DNA of 64,000 nt from Lachnospiraceae bacterium (GTDB lineage Bacteria; Bacillota; Clostridia; Lachnospirales; Lachnospiraceae). The first letter of the stretch is position 1; every line of letters begins with the position of its first letter. Position numbers and translations under genes: made by a program. This document shows, piece after piece, positions 61,605 through 64,000 of this stretch. Location: contig JAILNS010000004.1 of NCBI GenBank assembly GCA_024691305.1, forward strand, positions 41,598 through 105,597, given 5' to 3'. The notes below the pieces were generated by a model that ran no database searches, was not told where the DNA came from, and worked only from the letters and a program-made list of their open reading frames with translations.

Positions 61605-62600
61605 ATGAGTAACGACGATACTACAAAAAGTGATATAAATTACAGTGATATTAAGGCTGTTAATAATACAGGTGGTGAAGCGCTTCAATATCGAATAAGC
61701 GGTAATACACGTGTCTGCGGCCTCATAGGACATCCGGTAGGCCATACATTGTCTCCGGATATACATAATTTTCTGGCAAAGCAGACAGGCATAGATCTTG
61801 TATATGTTCCGTTTGAGGTTATGCCCGGGACCGTTAAGGCTGCCGTAGAAGGAGCTTACGATCTGAATATCCTTGGATTAAATGTGACGGTTCCTCACAA
61901 GATTGAAGTGATCGATGCCCTTAAGGATATAGATCCTGAAGCAAAGGCGATTGGCGCAGTCAATACGCTTGTAAGAACTGAAGGCGGTTATAAGGGATAT
62001 AATACGGATCATATAGGGCTAAAAAGGGCATTATCCGCAGAGGGCGTAGATCTGCATAACAACAAACTTGTTGTTCTCGGAGCCGGAGGAGCAGCAAGAT
62101 CGGCTGCATTTCTTGGCGCTTTTTCAGGTGCTTCCGATATATATGTTCTTAACCGGAATTATGACAGAGCGGTAGCATTATGCAGGGACGTAAATGATTA
62201 TGCCGTGTGTAACGGGCTTGAATCCGAATCCGAGTCCGACAAGTTATGTAAACCGTTGCGACTCGAAGACTATTCTCTTATAGACGGAGATGAACTGATC
62301 GTAATTCAGGCATCATCTGTCGGGATGGTACCGAATCAGGATGCGGTCATAATAGAGGACGAAGAATTCTACGAGCGGATGCAGTTTGGATTTGATGTTG
62401 TCTATAAGCCGGGGGTTACAAGATTTATGCAGTTGGCCACAAAACATGGCAAAAAGAATGTGTGCGGACTTACGATGCTTTTGTATCAGGGGATCGCAGC
62501 ATATGAACTGTGGAACGGTATAACTGTGGATACCAAAACCGCTAATGATTGTCTGTGTGAACTGAAAAAAGCACTCGGACCTGTGGAGGAAACCCGGTGA
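61605..62600 (+). CDS. aroE: shikimate dehydrogenase
   Basis: NADP-dependent reduction of 3-dehydroshikimate in aromatic amino-acid synthesis. Motifs: GHPVGHTLSPDIHN for shikimate binding, LNVTVPHK with the catalytic Lys, NTDHIG with Asp, and the NADP loop GAGGAARSAAF. 331 residues, about 40 longer than usual at the N-terminus (SNDDTTKSDINYSD region), which looks unstructured; the first ATG has AGGGAAGA upstream, so the extension seems to be translated. Its end overlaps aroK by 4 bases. Confidence 0.95.
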   Translation: MSNDDTTKSDINYSDIKAVNNTGGEALQYRISGNTRVCGLIGHPVGHTLSPDIHNFLAKQTGIDLVYVPFEVMPGTVKAAVEGAYDLNILGLNVTVPHKIEVIDALKDIDPEAKAIGAVNTLVRTEGGYKGYNTDHIGLKRALSAEGVDLHNNKLVVLGAGGAARSAAFLGAFSGASDIYVLNRNYDRAVALCRDVNDYAVCNGLESESESDKLCKPLRLEDYSLIDGDELIVIQASSVGMVPNQDAVIIEDEEFYERMQFGFDVVYKPGVTRFMQLATKHGKKNVCGLTMLLYQGIAAYELWNGITVDTKTANDCLCELKKALGPVEETR

Positions 62601-63139
62601 ATATAATACTTATTGGCTTCATGGGATCCGGAAAGTCCACGCTCGGTATAAGATTAAGCTACCGGATGAAGCATCCGTATATTGATACGGATAAATATAT
62701 AGAGAACAAAGAAAACAAAAGCATTCAGAACATCTTCGCCGAAGAGGGTGAAAGTGAGTTTAGAAAAAAAGAAACCGAAACGATCAGATATTTTTTGGAC
62801 AGCCGGATTAAGGATCATGTCATAGCAACCGGCGGAGGAATGCCGGTTACCGAAGAAAATATTCCTCTTTTGAAACGGCTTGGTGTAGTGGTTTGGTTAA
62901 AGATACGGCCGGAAACGGTACTTAGCAGGCTCGAGAAGGATACTCAAAGACCGCTTCTGCAGGGAGAGGATAAAGAAAGCAAGGTTCGTACTCTTATGGA
63001 GTTTAGAGAACCCTATTATACAAGATGCGCCGATGTTGTCGTGGAAGTTGATGATAAACCCGTGGAACGTATAATGGATGAGGTGTTTACCAAGTCACGC
63101 GGCGTTTGGAAGCGCAAGAAAAGGATGAGATATGAGTAA
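62597..63139 (+). CDS. aroK: shikimate kinase
   Basis: ATP-dependent phosphorylation of shikimate. Walker A GFMGSGKSTLG, shikimate-binding DTDKYIE, GEXXFR-type GESEFRKKE, and ATGGGMP are all present; the lid has DTQRPLL. 180 residues. The start is GTG overlapping the aroE stop (GTGA), with GGAGGAA upstream. Confidence 0.95.
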   Translation: MNIILIGFMGSGKSTLGIRLSYRMKHPYIDTDKYIENKENKSIQNIFAEEGESEFRKKETETIRYFLDSRIKDHVIATGGGMPVTEENIPLLKRLGVVVWLKIRPETVLSRLEKDTQRPLLQGEDKESKVRTLMEFREPYYTRCADVVVEVDDKPVERIMDEVFTKSRGVWKRKKRMRYE

Positions 63140-63590
63140 AATACTAATAATAAACGGACCGAATCTTAATTTTCTGGGGATTCGTGAGAAAAATGTATAC
63201 GGCTCCGATAATTACGACAGCCTTCTTGAGATGATAGCAGGAAAGGGTGAGGAAACGGGAAGCACCATAGAGGTTTTCCAGACCAATCACGAGGGAGCGA
63301 TAATAGACAGGATCCAGGATGCATACAGTGACGGGACCGAAGCGATCATAATAAATCCCGGAGCATTTACACATTACAGTTATGCTATTCATGATGCACT
63401 TAAGTCTGTTGAGGATATTCCTAAGATAGAGATACACATTTCCGATATCACTGCAAGGGAAGAATGGAGAAAGGTATCGGTAACCGCTCCCGCTTGTGAT
63501 GAACAGATATATGGACATGGTCTTAACGGATATCTTGAAGCGATCGATGATGCGATCGCTCTTATTAAAGAAAGAAATAACAGGGGCTGA
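63132..63590 (+). CDS. aroQ: type II 3-dehydroquinate dehydratase
   Basis: Dehydrates 3-dehydroquinate to 3-dehydroshikimate. The start ILIINGPNLNFLGIREKNVYG (read in two parts) carries catalytic Asn, Arg and Tyr; NPGAFTHYSYAIHDAL and EIHISDITAREEWR supply the His and substrate-binding residues. 152 residues. AAGGATGAG precedes the ATG inside the end of aroK. The three aro genes form a compact operon. Confidence 0.96.
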   Translation: MSKILIINGPNLNFLGIREKNVYGSDNYDSLLEMIAGKGEETGSTIEVFQTNHEGAIIDRIQDAYSDGTEAIIINPGAFTHYSYAIHDALKSVEDIPKIEIHISDITAREEWRKVSVTAPACDEQIYGHGLNGYLEAIDDAIALIKERNNRG

Positions 63591-63603
63591 TCATATTTTT
63601 TTG

Positions 63604-63632
63604 TTGAAATATAACGCTCTTTAGTTTATGAT
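63604..63632 (+). promoter_or_regulatory. promoter for efp
   Basis: TTGAAA (63604-63609), 17 bases, TATGAT (63627-63632), about 40 bases before the efp start. It lies outside the aro coding run. Confidence 0.65.
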
Positions 63633-63670
63633 AACAAGGAATGTAACGAAAATTTCAGGAGGATTGATTC

Positions 63671-64000
63671 ATGATATCAGCAGGTGATTTCAGGAATGGT
63701 GTGACCATTGAGGTTGAAGGTGTAGTATACCAGATCATAGAGTTCCAGCATGTAAAACCCGGTAAGGGAGCCGCTTTTGTTCGTACTAAGCTTAAAGATG
63801 TCATCAATGGCGGTGTGGTAGAGAAAACTTTCAGACCCGTAGACAAATACCCGCAGGCACGTATAGACAGAAAAGATATGCAGTATCTCTATGCAGACGG
63901 AGATCTTTATAACTTTATGGATCCCGAGTCTTATGAGCAGATTTCCATAGGTAAGGATATTGCCGGAGATGCCATGAAGTTTGTCAAGGAAAATGAGGTA
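63671..64000 (+). CDS. efp: elongation factor P, 5' part, cut by the window edge
   Basis: Translation factor that rescues ribosomes stalled at polyproline stretches, such as the Pro-rich tails encoded elsewhere in this window. The first 110 residues are visible: [17 protein letters not shown], then the loop KPGKGAAF with the conserved Lys that is modified in many bacteria, then [12 protein letters not shown] and [21 protein letters not shown] precedes the ATG. The remaining third lies beyond base 64000. Confidence 0.97.
   Translation, partial: MISAGDFRNGVTIEVEGVVYQIIEFQHVKPGKGAAFVRTKLKDVINGGVVEKTFRPVDKYPQARIDRKDMQYLYADGDLYNFMDPESYEQISIGKDIAGDAMKFVKENEV

Overview
The window reads as chromosomal DNA of an anaerobic, motile, Gram-positive member of the Clostridia, most likely a Lachnospiraceae relative of Butyrivibrio. 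The evidence is the moderately low-GC codon use, the Firmicutes-type priA-def-fmt-rsmB-rlmN-stp-prkC-rsgA run, the mraZ-rsmH-ftsL-pbp-mraY-ftsW-divIB-ftsZ division cluster, a SigI/RsgI pair, a ferredoxin-dependent indolepyruvate oxidoreductase, a FliB-type flagellin methylase, and enzymes for plant alpha-galactosides and arabinan. The genus is an inference. I see no tRNA or rRNA genes, insertion sequences, prophage or CRISPR array.

Layout. 0.1-1.8 kb: a beta-helix lipoprotein with a 13-residue repeat tail. 1.8-21.3 kb: a nearly unbroken plus-strand run holding a Y-family polymerase and its small partner, priA, formylation and rRNA-modification genes, the Stp/PrkC signalling pair, rsgA, a diguanylate cyclase with a LacI-type sugar-binding domain, alpha-galactosidase, UDP-sugar dehydrogenase and cardiolipin synthase. 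21.3-25.5 kb: a minus-strand RND transporter with a very long coiled-coil insertion. 25.75-29.0 kb: an unusual single-chain protein, GGDEF + degenerate EAL + LamG + GH43 arabinanase-like. 29.0-30.2 kb: FliB-like gene. 30.3-34.3 kb: acyl-CoA ligase plus IorAB. 34.5-37.5 kb: a Pro/Glu repeat secreted protein and the sigI-rsgI pair. 37.5-41.4 kb: a sodium:solute symporter coupled to bioB, and a fused MntP-ZIP metal transporter. 41.4-48.8 kb: aldo/keto reductase, tandem-domain PPK2, a PlsC-type acyltransferase, two permeases, and a degV-marR operon with a well-formed operator/promoter. 49.3-60.5 kb: ychF, lgt, division cluster, nrdR. 60.5-64 kb: a small gene with a near-perfect sigma-28 promoter, yqeG, aroE-aroK-aroQ and the start of efp.

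How it may work together. Much of the window is housekeeping. The accessory theme is carbohydrate sensing tied to signalling. One cyclase carries a sugar-binding domain and lies directly before an alpha-galactosidase. A second cyclase is covalently fused to an arabinanase-like enzyme. A SigI/RsgI pair, a class known to sense extracellular polysaccharide in cellulolytic clostridia, lies near surface proteins with similar low-complexity tails. The strongest candidate for a previously undescribed system is the GGDEF-EAL-LamG-GH43 protein (25750-29031), which would join c-di-GMP synthesis to arabinan binding or cleavage in one predicted cytoplasmic polypeptide.
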